Shown here piece after piece: positions 31,700 through 42,300 of a DNA stretch of 64,000 bases. The position numbers and the translations under genes were made by a program. The number at the start of each line of letters is the position of its first letter. The first letter of the stretch is position 1. The stretch is from Crocodylus rhombifer. Its lineage: Eukaryota; Chordata; Crocodylia; Crocodylidae. The stretch spans positions 310,001-374,000 of the forward strand of contig JAVSML010000978.1 of the NCBI GenBank assembly GCA_038503035.1, written 5' to 3'. The notes beneath the pieces are model-generated. The model searched no databases, was not told the DNA's origin, and saw nothing but the letters and a program-made list of their open reading frames with translations.

Positions 31700-33440
31700 T
31701 CCAGCCTGATGGTCAAAGCTCTTTCCAGACTTCTCCCTCCCTTGTCCTTCCCCACACCATCGTACAAATTTGACCTGCAGTTTTGTTCATCCCAGCAGTG
31801 ACAGCTGTTTGGTAACCAAGAGAGCTCCTGGTACAGTTCAAGAGTTCCTGGAGACACTACCTTAAAAACTCTCAATGACTTGGAAATGTTAGGGTGCAAG
31901 ACAGAACTCCATGCATCTCAGGCTTGAGAAAGGGTCTATATTTCATTGCCATTAAGGAAGACACAGCTTGTATATACAGGAATGAATAAATCCTTGGGTT
32001 ACTGTTTACCTAAAATCATCCTAAGCAAAGTAATCTTTGTAAATAAATATTTCTCTAGAGCCCAGTGGCTTACAGTCTTAAGGACTTCATACTGCCCTGT
32101 GATGAGGTCTCAATCTGTTGCTTCCATATGCTGTTTGAGTGCAGTTTGAAGTTGGAGTTGGGTCACCTACAGTGTATTTTCCCTGGCTTGAGGAAATGTT
32201 CCCAAAGACCAGAAGATTTTGCAGGGCATTAATTCTGTACTGCTATATAATTCTCCTATACAGTATCCATTAAAAGGATGACTATATTAGTTCTTTGGCC
32301 TAGTCTGTCTGGGAGTTTTCCTTCTCAAATTCTTAAGAGTTCTCTTAACCTGCTAGAAATACCCTTGGCAGACAAAGTTTCTTAGCATTTTTCGCAAACT
32401 AGTTTACTGTGGTGGCTAGAGGCTGTTTCTTCTTATCATGAAAATTCTACTGAATAGACCCTTACTCCTGCTAGCCCACATGGGGCCCAGTACTGCACTG
32501 ATGCTATTCAGGCTGCAAGAGAATTTTGCTTGTTCCCTGGACCAGTCACTGACACATGCTGTATTTTCTCTGGCTGACTGCTGCTGCTTCTGGAACCAAA
32601 AGAAAGAAGAGGATGAATAAATGAACAAACAAACGATACTGTGTTAAAAGAGAGGGGAGGGGAATCCCTACATGCCATCTGCTCCAGAGTAGCTGTTTTA
32701 CATGTCCACTGCTATCCCATGGAAAGTGAAAATTAGCCATGATAATTTAGGTCTATTTCATTCAAGGCTAAGCTGTCCTAGTTAACTTTTATTTGCCAAA
32801 GGACAGGAGCAAAAAACACTAACAGGGACTGCAGAGAAGCTGACATACAGTAATTCTCTCTGTCCCTTCCCTTCTGCCCCCATCACTTTAATATAATTTG
32901 TTTCACAGATGCCGTTCCTGCTGCCTCTTCCAGATACTGGAAAGTAACACCACTTCAGACTGCCAGTAAGAGAGTATGAACAGCCCCTCTTCCTACTGAT
33001 GGTCCCTACTAACCTCTAGTTGTGTAGAGAAGAACCAGAAAAGTCTATATACAGGACCTGCTGACCACTAGGTACTGACCCTTTTTTGGGTCACTGCAAG
33101 GCCAATCTAGTCAACAAGGTCAACTGCCCACTAAGGGAGAAACAAATAGGAAAGGTGAGCTGAAAATAGGAAGACACTCTAGGTATGAGTAGGTGCTACA
33201 GACTTTCTGGCACCACCCTGTGTGTCACAGCAAGGATGATCTCCACAGATCCCAGAATCCTCACTAATTTTAATTTTTAGTCATAATTTAAAATGGCCAA
33301 TTCCTTCTTAAATACGCACAAGAAAATAGTCTCTTCTGGGATGAGTTTCTAGGAATACTAACTAACCTTGGTTGAATGTTCCCCTGCAAATTTTGTGGTA
33401 TATAAGCAAGCATAGTGCACTGGCTGAACCTATTCAGCAA
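31700..33440. other. Unassigned DNA
   Basis: No element ends or coding motifs recognised. Confidence 0.5.
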
Positions 33441-33461
33441 AGTTTAACCCAGGCTTTACTG

Positions 33462-33669
33462 CAGTGGTTCTCAGCCTTAGACTCAAGGCACCTTCCGTAA
33501 CTTTTGTGAATTGAGCGGCACCCCATTTCAAGAACTAATTTCTTTATTATAGTGCTGACCTGCCTGAAGAGGGGCTGGGAAGGAGGAGGCACAGCTAGCA
33601 GGGATGAGTCTGTGCTTCAGTCACAGGGGAAAGGAAGAACAGGTGGGAGGGAAGAGCCATACTTCACTG
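33462..33669. mobile_element. Non-autonomous hAT element, 208 bp, family H2 copy 2
   Basis: Exact 8-bp duplication CTTTACTG at 33454-33461 and 33670-33677. The left end is CAGTGGTTCTCAGCC and the complement of the right end starts CAGTGAAGTATGGCTC. It shares CTTTTGTGAATTGAG with the copy at 30161-30424 but lies in the opposite direction and has lost about 55 bp from the middle and right. Confidence 0.85.
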
Positions 33670-33798
33670 CTTTACTGTGTTAGTATTTTAGGGCCCCTAC
33701 AGATGTACAGTGAAGCTGCTCTGTCATGCTGTAATTTCAGCATGATTAATCAAGTCTGCTGGAGCATCATAAGTACCATGTTTCAGCAGACTCCAGCA

Positions 33799-34722
33799 TC
33801 ATATATCTTGACTTCATAAAAGCCTTCGATTTGGTATCCCATAATCACCTCTTGGTGAAACTGGCCAATTGTGGCCTTGGGTCCACCATGATTCGCTGGC
33901 TGGGAAGTCGGCTCCGTGGTCAGACCCAGAGGGTAGAAATTGATGGAAGTCAATTATCATGGTGCCCTGTGACCAGTGGGGTCCCCCAAGGCTCTGTCCT
34001 TGGACCCATATTGTTCAACATCTTCATTAATGAGGTGGACATTGGAGTCAGAAGCAGCCTGGCCAAGTTCGCCTATGACACCAAACTTTGGGGCAAAGCA
34101 TCCACACCAGAAGAAAGGTGGGTGATCCAGGCTGACCTAGTCAGGCTCAGCAAATGGGAGGACAAGAACCTGATGGTGTTTAACGCTGAAAAATGCAAGT
34201 TTCTCCATCTTGGGAGGAAAAACTTGCAGCATCCTTATAGACTTGGCAGTGGTATGATGGCTAGCACTATAGAAAAAAGAGACTTGGGGGTCATCATTGA
34301 CCACAAGATAAACATGAGCCTGCAACGCAATACTGTGGCTAGTAAAGCGACCAAAACACTGGCTTGCAATCATAGATTCATAGATGTTTCTCAAGCAAAT
34401 CCTGGGACGTCATTCTCCCCTTGTACTCGGCCTTGGTGAGGCTGCAGCTGGAGTACTGCGTCCAGTTATAAACTACTGCAAGACTGTTTCAGGCTGGACA
34501 TAAGGAAGAATTTCTTTACTGTCCAAGACCCCAAGGTCTGGAATAGCCTGCCATTGGAGGTGGTTCAAGCAACTACATTGAACACCTTCAGGAGTAAACT
34601 GGATGCTTATCTTGCTGGGATCCTATGACCCCAGCTGACTTCCTGTCCTTCGGGCAGGGGGCTGGACTTGATGATCTTCTGAGGTCCCTTCCAGACCTAA
34701 TGTCTATGAAATCTATGAAATC
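33799..34722 (+). mobile_element. CR1 LINE, 5'-truncated in the RT domain, with internal deletion
   Basis: It starts inside RT motif A (IIYLDFIKAFDLVSH from 33799). It continues through SGVPQGSVLGPILF (about 33978) and the catalytic block, which reads KFAYDTKLWG, so the first Asp of the usual FADD has become Tyr. It then has a second block, NLQHPYRLGSGM and RDLGVIIDHKINM. At about 34465 the sequence jumps from the coding LEYCVQ segment straight into the 3' UTR 'aactactgcaagactgtttc'. Relative to the copy at 38931-42300 this loses about 250 bp. The tail ATGAAATCTATGAAATC closes the element at 34722. Confidence 0.9.
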
Positions 34723-34832
34723 ATGTGCATCAGTGCCCCCACACTGAAAAATGGCAGCAGAGGTGCTTTAACTAAAGCTCGTTTGAGGTCACGTATTGCC
34801 ATTTTTTAGCATGGGGATGCTGATGCACGTGA
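34723..34832. mobile_element. Palindromic MITE-like element
   Basis: The left arm CATGTGCATCAGTGCCCCCA..CTGAAAAATGGCA mirrors the right arm TGCCATTTTTTAGCATGG..GCTGATGCACGTG. It starts exactly where the CR1 tail ends. More decayed words outside (to about 34920, GCATGTCTATAA) recall the ends of the element at 18650-18980. Confidence 0.6.
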
Positions 34833-34924
34833 AACTCTAGGCACTTTAATTAGACCAACTTTTGGAGCCACTCCAAATAAAGTGCCTCTCCTCTCCCCAC
34901 TCCCAGAGCATGTCTATAAATGCC

Positions 34925-37560
34925 CTCAATTTCTGGCACAGCAATATGAAGAAGGGTAGCAATGAAAATGCCAATACAATGTTACTCATAGTGATGATGT
35001 GAATAGGCATTTGGCAAACACATGAAGAAGCCATTAGACTGATGCAAACACTGGAGACGGTCAGCTCTGTACGAAAACATTTTATATGAAACGCCACAAA
35101 ATAACTGATGGCATATCCTCAGCGTCAAAAACAAAAACTGGTCTTTGAAACTAAGACAGGAATGAGAACCTGGGATAAGAATGTTTCCATCTCATTTTTG
35201 ATCAAGGACTTTGAACTATCATGGAAGTCATTTGATGAGGCTGACCTTTCGAGAATAATTGCTGGCTTAGAATTTACAGCTTGTTAATAATTTATGGTAA
35301 CAGAAGGTGTCCTAATAACAAGACAATATAGGAACTGGGGGAGATTTGTATTTGAAATGAGAGTAGGCTACACAGGGTAAGTTTCTTTTGTTGCCATGAA
35401 GGGGGTATGAACTGGACCAAGATAAAAATTAGCTTTCCTGTACTTATTTCCAGCTCCACCTTTAACTAACCTGCACTGTATCACTTTAGGATTCTGAAAT
35501 ATTGTGATCTTTGTGATTTAAAAAAATATTATTTCAGAATTCCAGTTATGGCTGCAAATGAAAGAAAAGTCTATTGGACAGGATTTCTAGTCACCAGAGG
35601 AAATACTGAACATCTTGTAAGAGATCCTGTTCTCATAAAATGCCCAGCCCAATTTAGTAAATTCAGGAGGTTTGGCTAGGTCAGATAAGCTTTGGAGAAG
35701 CATCTGAATACTCACTCAAGCTGAACCCACACTCCAGACTGTGGTGTATGTAGCTTCCTGCACTTCTGAGCTTCTGATGCTTTGAAATACTTTACTGACT
35801 CTGGTATAATGAGGACAGTGGGAAAACATATTACCTCTCTTTAGTCAGGCCTAGAAGCAAAGAGAAGCACAAATACTCTTCCAGTGGATGCTGGATAGGA
35901 TAAACTGAGTGTGGTTAGTTCTTGCTTGCCATTTTCATGAAAATCAGTAAACATGAAAGCCTCCAATGCTCAGAATCCTCATGGGAAATAATACTGTAGT
36001 TTACAAGGGTTGCTTTGCTGTTGAAGATTTAAGAGAAACAAACAGCCTAGTAATTAATATCATTCCTGCACACACAAGCCATGTCTGCAACAAGGGAAAA
36101 TGCTGCATTCCCCATATGGTCTGGGTGTTTGTGAAATTCCTACTATGTAGTGTTAGAGAAAGTCCAAAGTATTTAAAAATAAAAGCCAATTTCATATAAG
36201 GCTTACTCCGGCTAGTGATTGTGAAACAGTTTATAAGTTGAACCTGACCACATGCCAGAAAGTTGAAAGCTGTCCTTTGTATTCTTGCGTGTCTCTGAAC
36301 TAACAATATCCTGACCAATCACCATTTCTCCCTCTTGTTCCCCTGGTTTGCTGACACATCAATGGTTTTTGCCTTTGTAAATCTACTTTCCAGTGTCTGG
36401 GACAGTCATGGTTTTGAGACTTTTTCCTGCTCCTGGGTTGTGAGTACTCAGCAATATTCAAAATTTCCAATGCTTATTTTGGACTCATTCAACCCGAGCA
36501 GCATTGCTCACCTGGGAACTATTAACATACACTAAGTAGTCATTAATATATGCTAATGATGTCTGGAGGTTTTCAAGAAAAATTGAGTGACCAAAATATA
36601 CAAAATGGCTGCAACAGAATTTCTGAATCAGGCTATAGCCCTAGGCACGAAGAAAGGGATTGCAAGCCAGATTGTCAAATGATGATTGATGATCTCATAG
36701 AGGATCTCAGTCTTCTCAGTGAAAGTCTCTGTGGTCATGAGGCAAAGGAACTCACTTGTAAGGGCGAGGTTATGGGCCCAGGCTGCAAATCTTACTAATG
36801 GTCTATGTGACCACAGCAAGAGATTAGAAGAAAAATCCAGAGACCTTTGGCAGAGGTAGATGATAACATATAAAGTCTCATTATTATGGAGGGTATGCAG
36901 AACTGTACTTGAGTACACCTGAACGGGGCTGTCCTGGTCAGGTTTCCATCACTGAGTGAGGACCCGTAGACATCCTTCACGTGGGCAGTCAAGCAGTAGA
37001 GGGGCACCATTTGCATAGCTACAGATCAGGCTGTACTATCTTTACACACAAAGCTTTCTTTAGTATGCAACTGTAGCTGCATTATTAGTATTCCCTTGGT
37101 AGTAAAATCTTATTCCACTATGTATCCAATTTAGTAATTGGAATCCAATTCAGTTCTCCAAAACTGAGGCATTAACTCCTCTACAGAGATGCTCCCACTT
37201 CTCCAGTATTTCTGATCCAAACCACATGGAATCTGTGTGGGTGTCCTTAGCAAAGCCAACCCAACATGTTGTTGTTCAGTGAGTACAGTGAGAGGAGTAT
37301 TACATGAATGCCTCTCATACTTCCTTGTGTTAACATGCACACATCCATAGAACAACACAGCTCTCCCATTGCTGCTCCATTCTTTAGAATAGATGGAAAC
37401 CAGTGTCTCTGCTGGAGAGAAAAAACACCTCAAATGGGAAGCGATTTTCCCTCTTCACTAAGTTGGCCATACCTTCTAGCCCTGCTGGGTCTACCAAAAT
37501 CCAGCTCAGACTTTCTTTCTCTACTGGATAGCAATGTCCCATAGCATTCAGCTATTGTCA
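34925..37560. other. Unassigned DNA, about 2.6 kb
   Basis: No transposon ends or coding motifs recognised. The 82-codon plus-strand frame at 36550-36798 has no family features. Confidence 0.5.
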
Positions 37561-37564
37561 GCCA

Positions 37565-38560
37565 GGAAGCTGTTGCCACTCGCTCAGACCGAGGACCCGG
37601 CTCTGAAGACCGGGAAGAGCAGAAGGAGTGTGACACTACGGGCTACTACCAGGGAGCTGGAGGGAACAGCTGCCACCAAGACACTAGACCAGGTGGGATC
37701 GTTGTGGACTCTGGGGGGCTTGAGGAGGCACCCCCCGTGGGCAACAAAGGGCATAAACAGTGCAAGGGGGCTGCAGAAGATGGGCCCCAGTGGCATAGAG
37801 CCCCCCTGATGAGGGACGTGGGGGAGGTGCATTGAGAAGGGCCACCGCGGGTCCAGTGAGCCCACAGGCAGGACGAAGAGTGAGGAGGAGAGCACTGAAG
37901 CCTGCAGTCTAACTCGGACCCAGTTTAGGGCTAAGTAGGGATCTCGGGCATCTAAAGCCTGGTGTTGGTGGGCAGGCTGTGAGTGTAGATGGCAAGAAGG
38001 TAGAGGGGCCCTCCACCCCCCCTCCTTTTTGCATATCTTCATATTTTTTCTTGTTGTTGATAACTTCTCTTTTGTTTCCCATTTTTGGAGGGGTTGTAGT
38101 GCAAGGCATCTAGAGCCCAAGTGTTGCTTAGGCCTAGAAGGGGTTACTGTCCCCTGGGAGGCAAGGCAGTGGTTAGGCGCTGTTGGCAGAGGTAGGGTTA
38201 GGCCCCGCAGGCTGATATCCATCCCAGCAAGCATACACAGAGCCCCAACAGTCAGGGAAACCAGCTGAAGAACATCGTGAACCTGTCAAGGCAGGGTGTA
38301 AGGATGAGGTAGAGGGGAGGTGGAGCCTTATAGGAGATCGCCATACTGCTGTCCCATAATTGAGAGACCCCGACAGCCGGACACCCACCACTAGAAGAAG
38401 ATCCAAAGCCATGGCAGGAGAGATTGGGGAGACACTACTCAGGAGAGAGACATCCACTTGGCGGGACAGCAGGGATGGACAGATGAACACCCCTGAACAT
38501 CCGGGGCCGCGCGGCGCATGACCGGATGTTCGAGACCAGATGGGCACGGTATGTTTTCTG
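37565..38560 (+). repeat. Unclassified CpG-containing GC-rich segment
   Basis: This kilobase block is set off from AT-rich flanks. It contains CGGGAAGAGCAGAAGGAG, CCCCCCGTGGGCAACAAAGG and CCCCTGGGAGGCAAGGCAG, and ends around CCGGGGCCGCGCGGCGCATG (38501-38520) and 'gatgttcgagaccagatgggcacgg'. No hAT, LTR or LINE end could be fixed. The direction given is a guess from neighbouring elements. It could be a 5' leader of a retroelement or an old processed transcript; I do not recognise it. Confidence 0.35.
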
Positions 38561-38930
38561 TTCTTGAAGGCAGCATTAAGGACTCAGGGAAATGTGTGTT
38601 GTTTGAATGAAGCTCTAACATTGAGAATGTTATGACAGGGAATAAAGGCCAATGTAATATATTTGCAGAGGTGCTGGATGGCTTTAGATACAAGCCTGTA
38701 TCCCGGGGTATCTTGATTTTTCCAAAAGGTTCTTACTAGCTTGCAAATTCTGTTGGGTGGTGCATACCAGTCAAGATATAATTTTATTTAGATGTTGCAC
38801 TACTCAGAGTTAATAATGTTCCCTCTCACCTCTCATTAGAAAGTTTATTTAATCAAAGTTTGTTAAACATTTTGGTATCTTTGTATTGAAGGTGTCACAG
38901 CACTATCTAAAGTAGGTATTATTTAATTGC

Positions 38931-39324
38931 AGAGAAGATCCCAGAGCTCCTCCAGCCCACAGACCACTATCCTAAGCTCCTTATTCATGTGGGCACCAAT
39001 GACCCGGCTCGGAACACTCCCAGCCGGGTCATGAGGCGCTACAGGGATTTGGGAGCAGGGCTAAAGGGTCTGGGGGCACAGGTGGTGTTCTCGTTGATCC
39101 TCCCAGTCTCAGGCTATGGGCCAAGGAGGGAGAGGAGGATCCACGTATTCAACCAAAGACTGTGGTGCTGGTGTCATTGGGAAGGCTTTGGCTTCCGTGA
39201 CCACAGTCCGCTCTTTGGTGAGAGAGGCAGCGAGCTTCTGGGAAGAGATGGCCTCCACCTCTCTCCCCTGGGGAGGAGGGTTTTAGCCAGACTTGCTGAC
39301 CTGCTCCACCGGGCTTTAAACTAA
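38931..39324 (+). pseudogene. CR1 ORF1 C-terminal part, SGNH-esterase-like
   Basis: The frame running into the Met at 38989 reads LLIHVGTNDPARN and ends with GRDGLHLSPLGRRVLARL and a stop at 39322-39324. These correspond to the conserved G.ND block and the late D..H block of SGNH/GDSL hydrolases, an esterase domain known in ORF1 proteins of CR1-type LINEs. The N-terminal half, with the GDS nucleophile block, is lost to the truncation. ORF1 proteins bind element RNA or act at membranes; the exact role of the esterase is not settled. Confidence 0.75.
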
Positions 39325-39329
39325 GCCCA

Positions 39330-40277
39330 TTGGGGGATGGGGGGACTACTGCCACTGCTGACCCGCTAAGCAACCCTTGCAAAGCCAGCGGGCCAAGGCA
39401 CTTAAGGGAGTTCACCCTTGCCTTGGCCCTGGTACAATCCGTGGGCAAGGCAAGAGCCTCCAAGGGGACACTTGCCTGCCTGTACACAAATGCCAGGAGT
39501 TTGGGGAATAAGCAGAAGGATTTTGTCCTCCTGCTCAGTGCAAATAATTATGATGTCATAGGGATAACGGAGACCTGGTGGGACTCCACCCATGACTGGA
39601 CCTCAGTTATAGATGGCTATACCTTGTACAGGAGGGATCGTATAGATAAAAGGGGCGGGGGTGTAGCTGTCTATGTTAAGGAAAGCTACATGTCCCTGCA
39701 AGCTGATATTGGCAACCAGGGTGGATGACTGGAGACCCTCTGGGTTAAAATCCGTGGGGAACAGGGCACAGGAGACACAACAGTGGGAGTCTACTACAGA
39801 CCTCCCACCCAAAGTCCTGAGCTTGACCAGGAGTTCACCCGGGAACTGGATGAGGCCGCATGCTCCAGGACCATGGTTGTCATAGGTGACTTCAATTACC
39901 TGGACATCTTATGGGAGGATCACTCAGCAAAATCTGAGCGGTCGCAAAGCTTCCTCTTGTGCGTGGATGACCTCTACCTGACTCAAGAAGTCTGTGGGCC
40001 AACAAGAGGTAAAGTGCTGCTTGACCTGGTACTGGCTACAGGGGATGACCTAATCGGCAACTTAGTGATCGATGGGAAGCTGGGTGACAGCAACCACGAG
40101 CTGATCACCTTCACCATCCACTGTAAAGCTGGCAAGTCAGTCAGCAACACGGAAGTTCTTGTTTTCAGGAAAGCCAACTTTGACAAGCTCAGGAGGCTTG
40201 TCAGTCAGGCCCTAAGGAAGAGGGGTTCAAGAAGAGTGGTTGCTCCTCAAGGGAGCGATCCTCAATGCACAAGCTAA
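39330..40277 (+). pseudogene. CR1 ORF2 endonuclease domain (APE type), broken
   Basis: One frame covers 39330-40277 with a single stop at 39726-39728. Before it: YTNARSLGNKQ (about 39482), DVIGITETWWDSTHDW (about 39552) and GYTLYRRDR..RGGGVAVYVK. After it: VYYRPP (about 39790), VVIGDFNYLDILWED (about 39876), and GDSNHELITF (about 40086). The last sits where APE endonucleases normally have S-D-H, so the Asp appears to be Asn here. The domain nicks target DNA to prime reverse transcription. Stop, changed residue and later frameshift show it is dead. Confidence 0.85.
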
Positions 40278-40680
40278 GTCTATTCCATCTCAGAAGAAAG
40301 GCAGCAAGAGGGCACAGCAGCCCCCCTGGCTCTCCAGGGACCTAGCAGACCTAAGGCTAAAAAGACAGGCCTACAAAGGATGGAGGATGGGATTCACCTC
40401 CAAGGAGGATTATTCTGAACTGGTCCGGTCCTGCAGGGAGCAAACCAGGAAAGCCAAGGCTGCAACTGAACTCCAACTAGCTTTGAGCATTAAGGACAAT
40501 AAAAAGTCCCTTTTCAGATATGTGGGGAGCCGGAGAAAAAGCAAGGGTAACGTTGGACCCCTGCTGAACCAGACGGGGCAACTGACAACTAATGCCCAGG
40601 AAAAATCCAACCTATTAAATGGGTACTTTACATCGGTCTGTCATCAGTCCCATGGGATGTCCATGCTCATTATGGGATAG
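40240..40680 (+). pseudogene. CR1 ORF2 linker segment
   Basis: After a frame change near 40240 the reading continues with PPWLSRDLADLRLKRQAYK, a basic KAKAATELQLALSIKD stretch and SLFRYVGSRRKSKGNVGPLL, then NLLNGYFTSV. A stop ends it at 40678-40680. The same segment is found on the minus strand at 5356-5700. Confidence 0.8.
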
Positions 40681-40704
40681 GGAGGTCCAGGTGAGGGAGA
40701 TCCC

Positions 40705-41517
40705 TTGCCCTCCATAAATGCTGACCTTGTGAAAGAACATATTGAGAAGCTGGATACCTTCAAGTCAGCCAGCCCTGACAATCTACACCCCAGGGTACTC
40801 AAGGAGCTGGCGAGCAACATAGCCCAGGCCCTGGCATGGATCTTTGAGAACTCCTGGTGCTCTGGTGTAGTGCCCGAAGACTGGAAGAAGGCCAATGTGG
40901 TGCCTATCTTCAAGAAAGGGAGGAAAGCAGATCTGGCTAACTATAGGCCCATCAGCTTGACTTCTATCCTGGGGAAGATCTTAGAAAAGTTTATTAAAGA
41001 GGCCATCCTTAATGGACTGGCTGACACCAACATCCTAAGGGATAGCCAGCACGGGTTTGTTGCGGGTAGGTCTTGCTTGACCAATTTCCTTTCCTTCTAC
41101 GACCAGGTGACCTATGCCCTGGACAAGGGAGAAGAGATTGATGTCATATATCTTGACTTCAAAAAAGCCTTCGATCTGGTATCCCATGATCACCTCGTGG
41201 CGAAACTGGCCAATTGTGGCATTGAGTCCACCGTGATCCGCTGGCTGGGAAGCTGGCTCCGTGGTCAGACCCAGAGGGTTGTAATTAATGGCAGTCACTC
41301 ATCATGGTGTCCTGTGACCAGCGGGGTCCCCCAAGGCTCTGTCTTTGGACCCATATTGTTCAATATCTTCATTAATGATGTGGACATTGGAGTCAGGAGT
41401 GGACTGGCCAAGTTTGCCAATAACACCAAACTTTGGGGCAAAGCATCCATGCCAGAAGACAGGCGGGTGATCCAGGCTGACCTGGACAGGCTCAGGAAAT
41501 GGGCGGATGGTTTTTAA
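40705..41517 (+). pseudogene. CR1 ORF2 reverse transcriptase domain with Asn-Asn in the active site
   Basis: The RT motifs appear in order: SPDNLHPRVLKEL, ANYRPISLTSILGKILEK, QHGFVAGRSCLTNF, motif A VIYLDFKKAFDLVSHD (about 41142), motif B SGVPQGSVFGPILFN (about 41318), and motif C. Motif C reads KFANNTKLWG where active CR1s have [10 protein letters not shown]. Codons 41419-41424 are AAT AAC, each one G-to-A change from GAT GAC. Both metal-binding Asp residues of motif C are therefore lost. It is in the same frame as the linker, with a stop between. Confidence 0.88.
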
Positions 41518-41977
41518 CACTGAAAAATGCAAGGTTCTCTACCTTGGGAAGAAAAACCTGCAGCATCCTTACAGGCTCGGCAGTGCTATGCTGACTAGCA
41601 CTATGGAAGAAAGAGACTTGGGGGTCATCATTGACCACCAGATGAACATGAGCCTGCAATGCAATGCTGCGGCTAGTAAAGTGACCAAAATGCTGGCTTG
41701 CATCCATAGATATTTCTCAAGCAAATCCTGGGATGTCATTCTCCCCTTGTACTCAGCCTTGGTGAGGCCGCAGCTGGAGTACTGCATCCAGTGTTGGGCT
41801 CCACAATTCAAAAAGGGTGTGGAGAAGCTTGAGAGAGTCCAAAGAAGAGCCACGCGTATGATCAGAGGTCAAGAAAACAGAACTTACGACAACAGGCTAA
41901 GAGCATGGGGCTCTTTAGCCTGGAAAAGCGCAGGCTCAGGGGTGATCTGGTGGCCACCTATAAGTTTATCGGGGTGA
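41507..41977 (+). pseudogene. CR1 ORF2 C-terminal segment
   Basis: After another frame change it reads [54 protein letters not shown] and LERVQRRATRMIRGQE. A last frame loss comes near 41895 just before the ER...LF.L segment, which is readable in the other frame. The 3' UTR follows to 42300. Confidence 0.85.
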
Positions 41978-42300
41978 CCACCAGGATCTGGGGGAACGTC
42001 TGTTCACCAGAGCGCCCGAAGGGATGACGAGGTCGAACGGTCATAAACTACTGCGAGACTGTTTCAGGCTGGACATAAGGAAGAATTTCTTTACTGTCCG
42101 AGCCCCCAAGGTCTGGAACAGCCTGCCATCGGAGGTGGTTCAAGCACCTACACTGAATACCTTCAAGAGCAAATTGGATGCTTATCTTGCTGGGATCCTA
42201 TGACCCCAGCTGACTTCCTGCCCTTCGGGCGGGGGGCTGGACTCGATGTTCTTCTGAGGTCCCTTCTAGCTCTAATGTTTATGAAATCTATGAAATCTAT

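Larger units (their letters stand above)
38931..42300 (+). mobile_element. CR1 LINE, 3.37 kb, longest copy in the window
   Basis: The order is that of a CR1: the end of ORF1 (esterase-like), ORF2 with endonuclease, linker, reverse transcriptase and C-terminal segment, then a 3' UTR ending ATGAAATCTATGAAATCTAT at 42300. It is 5'-truncated within ORF1, so the promoter region is missing. ORF2 is broken by an in-frame stop at 39726-39728, a frame change near 40240, a stop at 40678-40680, and another frame change near 41510. It cannot be active. It is the most complete LINE here and serves as the local reference for the other CR1 pieces. Confidence 0.93.

Noticed and set aside
37584..38234. 216-codon open frame on the minus strand
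   Set aside because: Antisense to the unclassified GC-rich block, low complexity, no recognisable family.
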